From IMG/VR virus record IMGVR_UViG_3300027733_001253, positions 124,001-188,000 of that record: 64,000 bases of DNA; one strand, given 5' to 3'. Shown piece after piece: positions 9,271 through 17,703 of this stretch. A program made the translations under genes and the position numbers. The notes below the pieces were generated by a model. That model worked only from the letters and a program-made list of their open reading frames with translations, was not told the origin of the DNA and searched no databases. The stretch comes from a virus. Within the stretch, counting starts at the first letter, position 1. Each line of letters opens with the position of its first letter.

Positions 9271-12200
9271 ATGCTACGAGATGTCTTTTATTACGGCTCT
9301 AAACCCAATATTCACCCAAGAGAAAGATTTGCAACTTCAATAGAAGATGCTAGAAATCAATGTACCACGGAACATTTTTGGATAATCAACGAACATTGTG
9401 ATTATCGTAATTTTGATTGGGATTTTGACTTTGAATTCTTGCCCGATGAGGATGTTTGGGCAGAAGAACATAACAATGTATGGCCTAGCTTTCATCAAAA
9501 AGATAGTGGCACATGGTTATGCCCTAAACAATATAGTGAAATAATTATATATCGTGCTGATGTTGATCCACTAAAAAGAAAAAACGAAAAAAACGACAAT
9601 TGGGTATTGCTAGATTTAGTTGATGAAACTAAATTTGATTTCAGTTGGCATCCAGATCCATCTAGCCCTCCATATGTATATGTATGGGGTAATAAATGGA
9701 ATCCGGTAGAATTACAACCAGTACTAGAATATCATGCTCCTTATTCGCATGATATTGATCGTAAGTATATGGATCAAGTAGTTGAATTATTACCCAGCAA
9801 AAATTTTAAAGAAATAATACCTATTGATAAGTCTAAGTTTGATTTGTCATGGAGACCTGACCCGAGAGAACCTCCGTTTGTGTATGTATGGGGTAGCAAG
9901 TGGAATGAAGCAGCGGTTGAACCTGTATTAGCTTATTATTGTCCTAACGCAACTAACAGAAAATATCTTGATACTTTATTAGACTTGATGCCTAATAAAA
10001 TTAATTGGGAAATACCTGATAACATTGACACTGCTGAATTTGATTTTAGTTGGAGACCTAATCCAACTAGTCCTCTATATATATACGAATTTGGTACTCA
10101 ATGGCAAAAGACAGGTGGGCCAAGGTATATAGTTAAAGATGCCACAGACATAAAATATATAGATATTCAAAAAGCAAAAAGATTGCCTAATAGGGAAAAC
10201 TGGAAAGAAATACTACCAGTAACTAATTTTGATTACTCATGGCACCCAGATGATACCGAACCTCCGTTTGTGTATGTATGGGGCAGCAAGTGGAATGAAG
10301 CAGCGGTTGAACCTGTATTAGCTTATTATTGTCCAGGGGCAACTAAACGAAAATATATGTTCGATGAAGTTGAATTATTGCCTGATCAAACTAATTGGGA
10401 AATACCTGATAATATTGATGCTACTAAGTTTGATTTCAGTTGGAGACCTAATCCAACTAGTCCACCATATATTTACGAATTTGCTACTATATGGAATAAC
10501 CGCGGTGGTCCAAAATATGTAGTTAAAGATGCTACACAATTTAGTTACGTAGAAGATATCAAAGCATGTACCAAAGCAAATAAAAATAACTGGAGCATAC
10601 CGTCTGACATAGACACAGAAAATTTTGATTTTACATGGGTTCCCCACCCAGATGCACCCCCATACATATATCAATTTGGTACACAACATCAAAAGACAGG
10701 TGGACCAAAATATATAGTTGAAAATGCCACTGAAATAAAATATGTAAGCGTTCAAAAAGCAAAAAGATTGCCTAATAAAAAAAACTGGAAAGAACTTCTT
10801 CCTATTGATAATTTTGATTACTCATGGCACCCTGATGATACTGACCCTCCATTAATATATGAATTTGGAACACAGCATCAAAGTACAGGTGGATTGAGAT
10901 ATGAAGTTGAAGGCGCATCTGAAATTAAATATATAGACACCTTAAGGGCAACAGTGGTTACCACAGAAATATCACCAAATTGGATCATTCCAAATACTAT
11001 TGATATTAGTCAGTTTGATTTTAGCTGGCACCCCAACACTAATGAAAAACCATACATATACCAATTTGGAACACAACATCAAAAAACAAATGGCCCAAGA
11101 TATGTAGTTGAAGATGCAACTGAAATAAAATATATAGATGATATAAAATCTGTGCGATTAGCTACAATGGTTAATTGGAAAGTATCTGATGGTATAGATG
11201 TTAGTAACTTTGATTTCAGCTGGCATCCCGATGATACCAGCCCACCGTTTGTTTATAGATTTGGTACAATATTAGATAGGGATGACGGTCCTAGATATTT
11301 GACCCCTGATAACACTGGTGAATCAGTGTATATGGAAAGAATAGTTTTAGAAAAGCCAATTGAAATTGAAAAATCTTATCCTAAATATTTGTTGACCACT
11401 TCATTAGAAGATTTGATTAAACAACATCCTGACGAAATATTTTGGGCATTAAATCCTCACATAGATTATACTAATTTTAATTTTGATTGGAAACCTAGTA
11501 TTGAGCAGTCACAGTATATTCAAGTGTTTGGTTCAAGTGAAAACACAAAAACACAAACTTTTTTAGTAAACTCTGTAATGTGGCTCAGAGGAAATACTGA
11601 GTTTAATTGGGTAGAAGAACAAATAAAAAATAAAATTGATATGTTCTTTGTTGATAGAAGTAATATTGAATCACAAACTAGATTTGAAAAACTTAAGATT
11701 AGATTCCCAAATATAATAAAGACAAGATATTTAAACAGTTGGGTCGATACAATAAATCGCTGCATCAATCGTGCTACCAGTAATTTATGTTGGATACTCA
11801 ATAGTGAATTAGATTACACTGATTTTGATTTTGAATATTATCCTAACCCATGGCAAATGAAGATGGTGCATGTGTTCGGCACTCAGTGGAGTCATTGGGG
11901 TACCACTTACTTAGTTAATAAAGAAACATTCCCGCAAGATACCAAATATATAAAAATTATTGAACATCTTTCTAACTTGAATTTTGTTAAAACTATAAAA
12001 GCCAAAGCGTCTAATGTATTGTATGATATAGTTTATATCGACCATGACAATAAAGACTTGTCTAATATCAATAACTTAATTATTAAGTATGAAACTAGTT
12101 ATTTGAATACTTTTAAGAGTATGCTAGATAAACTCCCAGTAAAAAAAGAACATTATGTGTGGGTAGCTAGTACAGTATGTGATTATAAAGATTTTGATTT

Positions 12201-13332
12201 TACTTATATTTGCGACCCATTTGCTAAAGAACACTTACATGTATTTCCTAGCGATAGGCAAAAGTTTGGTGACACATTTTTAATTGATGTTAATAAACTT
12301 AGAACATTGATTGATAATATGAACTCTTTGGAAGAGTATGGGAAGATTAACTATAATCAACATCAAAGAGTAAACCGATTGCCGGCTCCAATCATTATTA
12401 CAGAAAATGATACACATGCTTCTAGCGTAAATACTGATTTTAATTTTCCATACGCTGTGTTTGTGACTGAAGATAATAAAAACATCAATGCCGTTGATGT
12501 TGAACCAATGAATCTATGGAGCAATGAAACTAAAAATATTACTATTACTAGTACAGGTGGAACAAGAATTATAGTTCCAAAAGAAGCTAAACAGTATGTA
12601 AAGAAAGAGTTATACGATTATCCATACATTATTAAGAATAATAAACTTATAGAATCTAACCCATTGGACATTGTGTTCTTTAGTAACGGTGAAACTAGTG
12701 CTGATAGAAATTACGAACATCTATTAAAGATAACACAAGGATTACCAAACAAAATTACTAGAATAGACGGTATAAATGGTCGTGTAAAAAGTCAACACGC
12801 TGCGGCAAATAGTAGCAATACACCATGGTATTTTTTAGTAAACGCTAAATTAAAAGTATCAGCAAAGTTTGATTTTAACTGGCAACCGGACAGATTACAG
12901 ATACCTAAGCACTATATATTTCATGCTACCAATCCAGTGAACGGGTTAGTATATGGTCATCAAGCTATCGTTGCTAACAACAAAAAACTTACATTAGAGA
13001 ACTTTGGTACTGGGTTAGACTTTACAATGGATAGTGAGCATGAAGTTGTTCCTGTTAATTGTGGTATTGGTATGTATAACAGTAGTGAGTGGGATGCATG
13101 GCGTACAGCTTTCCGTGAATGTATTAAGTTAAAAGCATCCAAAACGGAAGAAAATGAAATACGATTAAATACATGGCTAACAACAGCAATTGGTGACTTT
13201 GCCGAATATAGTTTACAAGGTGCCCAACATGCTGTACAATATTATGAACAAGTCAACGGTGACTTAACACAATTACGACTAAGCTATGATTGGGTTTGGT
13301 TAAAAGAAAAATTTAAAAATATATATGAGTGA
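9271..13332 (+). CDS. 1353-residue tandem-repeat protein with glycosyltransferase-like C-terminus
   Basis: Residues of about 120-680 hold nine tandem units of 60-75 residues. Each contains FDFSWxPxP, then PPxxYxFG, then GGPxYxV and often EIKYI. At least four degenerate copies follow (FNFDWKP, FDFEYYP, FDFTYIC, FDFNWQP), each preceded by a W-x-x-N-x-x-x-D-Y-x-D-F pattern. The last 230 residues (DIVFFSNGE, NYEHLLKIT, SNTPWYFLVN) look like the donor-binding half of a GT-A glycosyltransferase, but this is a weak resemblance. There is no signal peptide. It sits between sugar-related genes and a B12-type radical SAM gene, which it overlaps by 8 bp. Function is not recognised. Confidence 0.6.
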   Translation: MLRDVFYYGSKPNIHPRERFATSIEDARNQCTTEHFWIINEHCDYRNFDWDFDFEFLPDEDVWAEEHNNVWPSFHQKDSGTWLCPKQYSEIIIYRADVDPLKRKNEKNDNWVLLDLVDETKFDFSWHPDPSSPPYVYVWGNKWNPVELQPVLEYHAPYSHDIDRKYMDQVVELLPSKNFKEIIPIDKSKFDLSWRPDPREPPFVYVWGSKWNEAAVEPVLAYYCPNATNRKYLDTLLDLMPNKINWEIPDNIDTAEFDFSWRPNPTSPLYIYEFGTQWQKTGGPRYIVKDATDIKYIDIQKAKRLPNRENWKEILPVTNFDYSWHPDDTEPPFVYVWGSKWNEAAVEPVLAYYCPGATKRKYMFDEVELLPDQTNWEIPDNIDATKFDFSWRPNPTSPPYIYEFATIWNNRGGPKYVVKDATQFSYVEDIKACTKANKNNWSIPSDIDTENFDFTWVPHPDAPPYIYQFGTQHQKTGGPKYIVENATEIKYVSVQKAKRLPNKKNWKELLPIDNFDYSWHPDDTDPPLIYEFGTQHQSTGGLRYEVEGASEIKYIDTLRATVVTTEISPNWIIPNTIDISQFDFSWHPNTNEKPYIYQFGTQHQKTNGPRYVVEDATEIKYIDDIKSVRLATMVNWKVSDGIDVSNFDFSWHPDDTSPPFVYRFGTILDRDDGPRYLTPDNTGESVYMERIVLEKPIEIEKSYPKYLLTTSLEDLIKQHPDEIFWALNPHIDYTNFNFDWKPSIEQSQYIQVFGSSENTKTQTFLVNSVMWLRGNTEFNWVEEQIKNKIDMFFVDRSNIESQTRFEKLKIRFPNIIKTRYLNSWVDTINRCINRATSNLCWILNSELDYTDFDFEYYPNPWQMKMVHVFGTQWSHWGTTYLVNKETFPQDTKYIKIIEHLSNLNFVKTIKAKASNVLYDIVYIDHDNKDLSNINNLIIKYETSYLNTFKSMLDKLPVKKEHYVWVASTVCDYKDFDFTYICDPFAKEHLHVFPSDRQKFGDTFLIDVNKLRTLIDNMNSLEEYGKINYNQHQRVNRLPAPIIITENDTHASSVNTDFNFPYAVFVTEDNKNINAVDVEPMNLWSNETKNITITSTGGTRIIVPKEAKQYVKKELYDYPYIIKNNKLIESNPLDIVFFSNGETSADRNYEHLLKITQGLPNKITRIDGINGRVKSQHAAANSSNTPWYFLVNAKLKVSAKFDFNWQPDRLQIPKHYIFHATNPVNGLVYGHQAIVANNKKLTLENFGTGLDFTMDSEHEVVPVNCGIGMYNSSEWDAWRTAFRECIKLKASKTEENEIRLNTWLTTAIGDFAEYSLQGAQHAVQYYEQVNGDLTQLRLSYDWVWLKEKFKNIYE
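9634..11310 (+). repeat. Tandem coding repeats, about 200 bp per unit
   Basis: Nine in-frame units encode the FD[FLY][ST]W-x-P and Y-x-[FW]-G motifs. Some units are nearly identical at DNA level: around 9870-9935 and 10258-10330 share long exact stretches, which points to recent duplication or gene conversion within the gene. Confidence 0.8.
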
Positions 13333-15532
13333 ATTATATCAATATAAAAAAAAGATAGTGGAATCAAGACCACTAGAGCCTGACGCTGATATTAAGCATC
13401 TGGCTATGTTGCAAGCTATTGCACCTTATGCAAAAACTAAAGTTCAAAAAAATGTAACTACTATTGATATCAACTATGCGTATAGAAAAACAAAGTTATT
13501 ATTAATACTTTGTCCAGAATGGGCACCAATGTTTCCACCGTTCAATCTTGCAAGACTGTCTGCGGTTGCAAAAGGCGCTGGATATGAATCTAATTGTATT
13601 GATTTGAATGTAAAGGCATATAACTTATCTCACAAATGGCGAAATGATGGACTTATTGATTTCGACCCGTGGGACGGCGCAAGAGATTGGAAATGGTTAG
13701 CAAAAGACTACCATAGTGATATACATCCGCATCTGAGCATTTTATTAAACAAATACATAGAACAGATTGTTAAAAATCCTCCTGACGTTATAGGATTTAC
13801 TATGTACTATACAAATGCAGAACCAGTTAAGTATATGGTGAAAAAATTAAGAGAAAGATTGCCAAATATTAAAATACTAGTAGGTGGTCCTAATATTAGA
13901 CCTTGCCAAGAACCACATGCTTGGAGTGGAGAAGATGATAATATGTTTGATTATGTTATCAATGGGGAAGGTGAATTACTTCTTTTAGAAATTTTAGAAG
14001 AAATTGAAAACGGAATAATTCACGACAAGGTTCAAAAGCTAGCACAACCTGAAGAACAAAGATTAAATTTGAATGACTTGCCTATGCCTGATTATTCTAA
14101 TTTTGATTTCAATGAATATGAATTTCCAAATGGAGTTAATAGTGAACTGAGTAGAGGTTGTACTGCAAAATGCACCTTTTGTGAAGAAACACATTTTTGG
14201 AAATATCGTCAACGCATGGCTACTGATATTCTAAAAGAAATAGAAACATTATACTATGAAAAAGGAACTGACATAGTTTGGTTTATTGATAGTTTGGTAA
14301 ATGGAAATCTAAATGAACTTAGAGCCTTCTGCAAAGGAGTCATTGCTAAAGGTATGAAAATTCATTGGACTGGATATGCAAGATGTGATGGACGAATGGA
14401 TTTAGCATTCTATCAAGATTTAGCTGATTCAGGTTGTCATATGTTAAACTATGGCATAGAGTCTGGAAGTCAGCCTGTACTAGATGATATTGACAAAGGT
14501 GTTACTATTGCTGAAATGGAACAAAACTTTATAGATGGGAAGAAAACTGGAGTAAATGCTTTTACCAATTGGATAGTAGGGTTCCCAACAGAATCATATC
14601 AAAATTTTGCAGATACAATGACTTTTTTATGGCGTAATAGAAATAACAACATAGCTAATATTGCTGCTGGATTTGGATTTGGTTTAGGTATGGATACTAT
14701 TGTTGGACAAAATCCTGATAAGTTTAATTTACTAGCACACAAGTATGCAGGTGGATGGATAACTAAAGATTTCAAACTTTCTAAATTTCATGTCATGGTT
14801 AGGATGAAAGTATTTGCAGTATTCTTGCAGCATTTGTTAACTGAAAAATCAGTTTCAATCCCGCAGCGTGGTAATTTGCCAATGCATCATTATAAAATTG
14901 TGTTTGATGATCCTACAATGCAAAAAGAAATTGAATATGAAAACTTTGATTACAATATAATACATCCTGACATCAATCCCTTTGCTGATAGTTTAGTAAA
15001 TGAAATATTTACATTGTTTAGAATACTATGGCGTACACGAGGAGGATTTACTGCTACAATTAAATTTGATCAAGATTTAGATATGATAGAATTTGGTGAA
15101 AGAAATGCCGGCCCTTATTGGGCTAATCATAATTTTACAATAGATGATGAAGGTAATTGGGAAGCAGATTTTGATTATTACTATCAACAACCGGTCACTA
15201 TTATCGATCCAGTAGATCCTTTATCGGCAAAATCTCCGTTTTTTGCACAAGATTATTCTAGACAACAATCTAATGCATCCATTCGTGCTAGAAAACTAGC
15301 TAAACCAAAGTGGGGAGACGGTGGCAGAAATCACGAAGAATTCATGGAGTTAATTGCAGAAGAAAGACATTTAAATAGTACAATTGATTTCTCATTTAAA
15401 CATAAATGGCAAGATACTGGTTCATGGGCAAATCCTGAAAGATATAACGTAGCTGTTCCTAATTCACATACTACATCTCCAAAACATTATACACCCATTA
15501 AATTTGACAAACTAGAATTTAAAAGTGTATAA
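13325..15532 (+). CDS. B12-binding domain radical SAM protein
   Basis: This 735-residue protein has an N-terminal Rossmann-type domain (VIGFTMYYTNA, ILVGGPNIRP) as in cobalamin-binding radical SAM enzymes, then SRGCTAKCTFCEE with the cluster cysteines C279, C283 and C286, and a later YGIESGSQPVL motif typical of the barrel. No clear DxHxxG histidine ligand is seen. The 200-residue C-terminal extension is not recognised. It overlaps the repeat protein by 8 bp, so the two are likely made together; the repeat protein or its product could be the substrate, but that is inference. Confidence 0.8.
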   Translation: MSELYQYKKKIVESRPLEPDADIKHLAMLQAIAPYAKTKVQKNVTTIDINYAYRKTKLLLILCPEWAPMFPPFNLARLSAVAKGAGYESNCIDLNVKAYNLSHKWRNDGLIDFDPWDGARDWKWLAKDYHSDIHPHLSILLNKYIEQIVKNPPDVIGFTMYYTNAEPVKYMVKKLRERLPNIKILVGGPNIRPCQEPHAWSGEDDNMFDYVINGEGELLLLEILEEIENGIIHDKVQKLAQPEEQRLNLNDLPMPDYSNFDFNEYEFPNGVNSELSRGCTAKCTFCEETHFWKYRQRMATDILKEIETLYYEKGTDIVWFIDSLVNGNLNELRAFCKGVIAKGMKIHWTGYARCDGRMDLAFYQDLADSGCHMLNYGIESGSQPVLDDIDKGVTIAEMEQNFIDGKKTGVNAFTNWIVGFPTESYQNFADTMTFLWRNRNNNIANIAAGFGFGLGMDTIVGQNPDKFNLLAHKYAGGWITKDFKLSKFHVMVRMKVFAVFLQHLLTEKSVSIPQRGNLPMHHYKIVFDDPTMQKEIEYENFDYNIIHPDINPFADSLVNEIFTLFRILWRTRGGFTATIKFDQDLDMIEFGERNAGPYWANHNFTIDDEGNWEADFDYYYQQPVTIIDPVDPLSAKSPFFAQDYSRQQSNASIRARKLAKPKWGDGGRNHEEFMELIAEERHLNSTIDFSFKHKWQDTGSWANPERYNVAVPNSHTTSPKHYTPIKFDKLEFKSV

Positions 15533-15540
15533 TAAATACA
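15532..15540 (+). promoter_or_regulatory. T4-type late promoter motif (AATAAATAC)
   Basis: AATAAATAC overlaps the stop of the upstream gene and abuts ATG 15540. It fits the T4-family late element ATAAATA. Transcription started from it would begin inside or near the start codon. Confidence 0.4.
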
Positions 15541-15731
15541 TGATAGTCAAATTCGCAAACAAGATAGGACAATTACATGGAAAGTTTTTCATGTGGTTAG
15601 GACACAAAGCCGAAACTAATCCATGGTGGGCGGTCGCATTGACTGTCTGGGCATTGTATGAGATTGGTGAACATATTGCAGGGCCAGTGATGGCAGTGTT
15701 ATATGCTACTGGACATCTAAGTTTTGTTTGA
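15540..15731 (+). CDS. Small membrane protein, function unknown
   Basis: This 63-residue protein has an amphipathic N-terminus and a hydrophobic segment of about 25 residues (around residues 27-52) that could span the membrane. The ATG at 15540 was preferred over the GTG at 15525 because it follows a late-type AATAAATAC motif and does not overlap the upstream gene. No family was recognised. Its stop overlaps the next start by one base. Confidence 0.55.
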   Translation: MIVKFANKIGQLHGKFFMWLGHKAETNPWWAVALTVWALYEIGEHIAGPVMAVLYATGHLSFV

Positions 15732-15877
15732 TGAATGTAGAAAAAGAAACCATCTATCATTTCACTTGTGCTGAGTGTAAAGGGTGGTTTAGTATCGCTA
15801 CTATGGAAGCGTGGAAACCAAAGAAGTTATATTGTCCACATTGTGGCAAATTATCAGAGGAGAACGTATGTTTATAG
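15731..15877 (+). CDS. Small zinc-ribbon protein
   Basis: A 48-residue frame begins at ATG 15731, inside the stop codon TGATG of the previous gene. It has two CxxC pairs (CAEC near residue 13 and CPHC near residue 39) spaced as in a zinc ribbon. Similar tiny proteins occur in many phages. The substrate or partner is unknown. The last 10 bp overlap the next gene. Confidence 0.6.
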   Translation: MNVEKETIYHFTCAECKGWFSIATMEAWKPKKLYCPHCGKLSEENVCL

Positions 15878-16011
15878 GATTGATGGGGGTTGACAGTGAT
15901 GGTCGGACCATGTATACTCCTAGTGGTGAGAAGATATTTTTCACACTGCCTTGGGGACTAGCATGGCGGGTGCAAGAAATCCAACATTGGATCGCTAAGA
16001 AAACTTGGTGA
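15868..16011 (+). CDS. Small hypothetical protein
   Basis: This 47-residue protein begins at ATG 15868, inside the zinc-ribbon gene, with AGGAG upstream. It contains no recognised motif beyond an aromatic-rich middle (FFTLPWGLAW). It ends just before the tmRNA locus. Confidence 0.5.
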   Translation: MFIGLMGVDSDGRTMYTPSGEKIFFTLPWGLAWRVQEIQHWIAKKTW

Positions 16012-16018
16012 TAAATAG
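16010..16018 (+). promoter_or_regulatory. T4-type late promoter motif before tmRNA (GATAAATAG)
   Basis: GATAAATAG lies directly upstream of the tmRNA acceptor piece. A start 6-8 bases downstream would give a precursor beginning near 16024, right where the acceptor piece should begin. Confidence 0.4.
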
Positions 16019-16089
16019 AAGTTATTGTTGTAATCCCTTCAAAGCGAAGGACTTCTGGACGCGGGTTCGACTCCCGCCAGGTCCACCAT

Positions 16090-16155
16090 AAGCATACTCA
16101 CTCGGATAGGTGTACGCACTTATCTTTATCAGTTTCGATCTGTAGGAGTATGCTT
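16090..16155 (+). repeat. Inverted repeat in the tmRNA intervening segment
   Basis: AAGCATACTC at 16090-16099 pairs perfectly with GAGTATGCTT at 16146-16155. It extends the acceptor stem in the precursor and would be removed when the RNA is cut into two pieces. Confidence 0.9.
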
Positions 16156-16320
16156 CTGACGGGCCTGCCCTGGTTTCGACAGAGGTAGATAGTAGAGACG
16201 GCAACACGGTAGGCGATGACCGTTAATCAAGCAAATTTCATAACTGCAAACGATGAGTTATATTCTTTAGCTGCTTAAGCTAAGGTGCAGTAGGACTTAC
16301 TGTATAAAAGAAACAACCAG

Positions 16321-16342
16321 AACCCGCTTCGGCGGGTTTCTT
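16321..16342 (+). terminator. Rho-independent terminator after tmRNA
   Basis: AACCCGC-TTCG-GCGGGTT forms a stable stem with a TTCG tetraloop followed by TCTTATT. It ends the tmRNA precursor transcript. Confidence 0.85.
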
Positions 16343-16449
16343 ATTAGTAGTAACACTAATAAAGATTCATACTTTTCACTATGTTATTTAGGTTATGGCA
16401 ACACATATAAACGATATATACAATGTCAATTTGATATAGGAGAACAATT

Positions 16450-16524
16450 ATGAAATGGACTACCCCTCAAGCAAGCGATATGCGTTTCGGTTTTGAAATT
16501 ACCATGTATATTGCTAATCGTTAA
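16450..16524 (+). CDS. pqqA: PqqA, precursor peptide of the cofactor PQQ
   Basis: This 24-residue frame begins with MKWTTP and ends FGFEITMYIANR. PqqA peptides share the MxWxxP start and the E-x-x-x-Y core whose glutamate and tyrosine side chains become pyrroloquinoline quinone; here these are E16 and Y20. AGGAG sits 8 bases before ATG 16450. The gene stands alone between terminators, so it would be a short abundant message. No PqqB, C, D or E homologue was seen, so the peptide would rely on the host pathway. The radical SAM enzymes of this window do not look like PqqE. Identity is read from the sequence pattern; the role is inferred. Confidence 0.87.
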   Translation: MKWTTPQASDMRFGFEITMYIANR

Positions 16525-16536
16525 TTCACATATTAA

Positions 16537-16563
16537 CCAAAAAAGACACTTAGGTGTCTTTTT
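16537..16563 (+). terminator. Rho-independent terminator after pqqA
   Basis: AAAAAAGACAC-TTAG-GTGTCTTTTT is a near-perfect hairpin with a U-tract, 13 bases after the pqqA stop. Confidence 0.9.
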
Positions 16564-16642
16564 CCATATTAAGTAGAATACATTGCGTAATCAGTGTATA
16601 CTCTTTGCTTGAATACATAATTTATTTGACAGGATTTGTCGG

Positions 16643-16673
16643 ACTAAATATTATTCTAACCCCAGAAGGGTTA
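16643..16673 (+). promoter_or_regulatory. Porin leader: ACTAAATA motif and short hairpin
   Basis: ACTAAATA at 16643-16650 also occurs before pstS (17672) and before the gene at 61723, so it may be a promoter variant. It is followed by TAACCC/GGGTTA arms at 16657-16662 and 16668-16673, 20 bases before the porin ribosome-binding site. Function is not established. Confidence 0.35.
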
Positions 16674-16696
16674 TTATAAACTAAAGGAAATATAAT

Positions 16697-17596
16697 ATGA
16701 AGAAATATGCTTTACTCTTGGCCCTAGCATTGGCCTCAGGTTTTGTGCTAGCACAAACCGCTCCCCAAGTCAGCGTCTATGGCAAAGTACGTGAGTATCA
16801 AGAATCATACACAGCTGGTACCGCTAGTGCCCTCACTCGGTTGACCAATGACTCAAGCCGCTTAGGTGTAAAAGCCTCTAGTGATGTTGGTGATGGAATC
16901 ACCGCTGCCGTTATCATCGAAACTGGCGTAGCAATGGACGCACCAAGTGCTACCACTTTAGGTGATCGTACTTCACTCTTTAGCTTGAGCAATAATTTAG
17001 GTTCTTTAGGCATGGGTCGTGACAAGCACAGTGTAGTTCGTGTGTTGGATAACTATGACGCATTTGACAATGCGTATGGCACTATTGCCGCTACCATTCA
17101 CTCTGCACAAGGCAGTCGTTTGCAAAATGGTTTGTTCGTGAACACAGCAAGTATCGCTGGCTTCACAGGACAATATGTGATGGCTAATAGCGAAACTGCT
17201 GGAACTACTAATGTTCAGACTGGTAGCATCAGCTACACTTTGGGACCTATGTCTGCTACAGTCGCTCGTTATGATGACAGCAGCACCAGTCTCAGCACTA
17301 TCGTTGGTGTGAAATACAAATTGGTTAGTACTGGAACTACAGTGTTCGGAATGTATAGCGATGACAAGGTATCTAATGTAAGCACCACAGGTTCTAGCGT
17401 TGGTATCAGCCAAGCAATCGGTGATCGTTTTGCAGTTCAAGGTACATATGGTCAGACTAACACTAGCGTGACCGGTCGTGGTTTGGGTGTAAGCTATGCG
17501 ATGAACAAAGCATTGACATTCAATGCTCGTTGGAGTTACCTAGATGCTGCTACTGATATTAATCAATACGGTGTAGGCGTAGAATTCAATTTCTAA
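16697..17596 (+). CDS. Betaproteobacterial-type outer-membrane porin
   Basis: This 299-residue protein has a signal peptide (cleavage after VLA, about residue 19) and the Gram-negative porin layout: QVSVYGKVRE first strand, SRLGVKASSDVGDGITA, an LGSLGMGRDK turn, and a final strand ending in phenylalanine (VGVEFNF), the signal for outer-membrane insertion. General porins pass small solutes; a role in phosphate entry is inferred only from the pstS gene that follows. AAAGGA precedes the ATG. Base composition is closer to 45 percent GC, above neighbours at 1-15 kb, consistent with capture from a host. It is short for the family (usually 330-380 residues) but looks intact. Confidence 0.85.
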   Translation: MKKYALLLALALASGFVLAQTAPQVSVYGKVREYQESYTAGTASALTRLTNDSSRLGVKASSDVGDGITAAVIIETGVAMDAPSATTLGDRTSLFSLSNNLGSLGMGRDKHSVVRVLDNYDAFDNAYGTIAATIHSAQGSRLQNGLFVNTASIAGFTGQYVMANSETAGTTNVQTGSISYTLGPMSATVARYDDSSTSLSTIVGVKYKLVSTGTTVFGMYSDDKVSNVSTTGSSVGISQAIGDRFAVQGTYGQTNTSVTGRGLGVSYAMNKALTFNARWSYLDAATDINQYGVGVEFNF

Positions 17597-17614
17597 TCTA
17601 ACTCAAATTAGAAC

Positions 17615-17639
17615 AAAGGGCACTAGTTGCCCTTTTCTT
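17615..17639 (+). terminator. Rho-independent terminator after porin
   Basis: AAAGGGCA-CTAGT-TGCCCTTT with a T-rich tail (TTCTT) follows the porin stop by 18 bases. Confidence 0.85.
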
Positions 17640-17654
17640 ATGGATGTAATATTA

Positions 17655-17672
17655 CTGTCACAATTATGTCAC
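17655..17672 (+). promoter_or_regulatory. Pho-box-like site upstream of pstS
   Basis: CTGTCACAATTATGTCAC matches the PhoB consensus CTGTCATAWAWCTGTCAY at 15 of 18 positions, with both seven-base half-sites 11 bp apart as required. It lies 32 bp before the pstS start. Host PhoB controls pstS of marine cyanophages in a comparable way. The -10 position is not clear. Confidence 0.6.
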
Positions 17673-17703
17673 TAAATATTTGTGTAACACACAAGGAGAT
17701 TAC

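Larger units (their letters stand above)
16021..16345 (+). ncRNA. ssrA: Circularly permuted (two-piece) tmRNA
   Basis: tmRNA rescues stalled ribosomes by acting as tRNA-Ala and then as a short message. Here the 3' acceptor piece comes first: T stem GCGGG/CCCGC at 16061-16077, acceptor strand CAGGTCC at 16078-16084 and ACCA ending at 16088. The 5' coding piece follows: GGGCCTG at 16161-16167, TGGTTTCGAC, and a tag frame at 16246-16278 encoding ANDELYSLAA and TAA. The two acceptor strands form seven pairs with G3-U70, the alanine identity element. The joining spacer has perfect 10-bp arms at 16090-16099 and 16146-16155. Permuted genes of this order are known in alphaproteobacteria, cyanobacteria and some betaproteobacteria. 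The outer ends of the precursor are approximate. Confidence 0.93.

Noticed and set aside
16040-16088. A tRNA gene ending in CCA
   Set aside because: There is a T arm, acceptor strand and CCA but no D arm or anticodon arm upstream; it is the acceptor half of the permuted tmRNA.
16621-16645. A second Pho box before the porin (TTGACAGGATTTGTCGG)
   Set aside because: Only one half-site is acceptable and the spacing is 10 instead of 11. The evidence is too weak to claim PhoB control.
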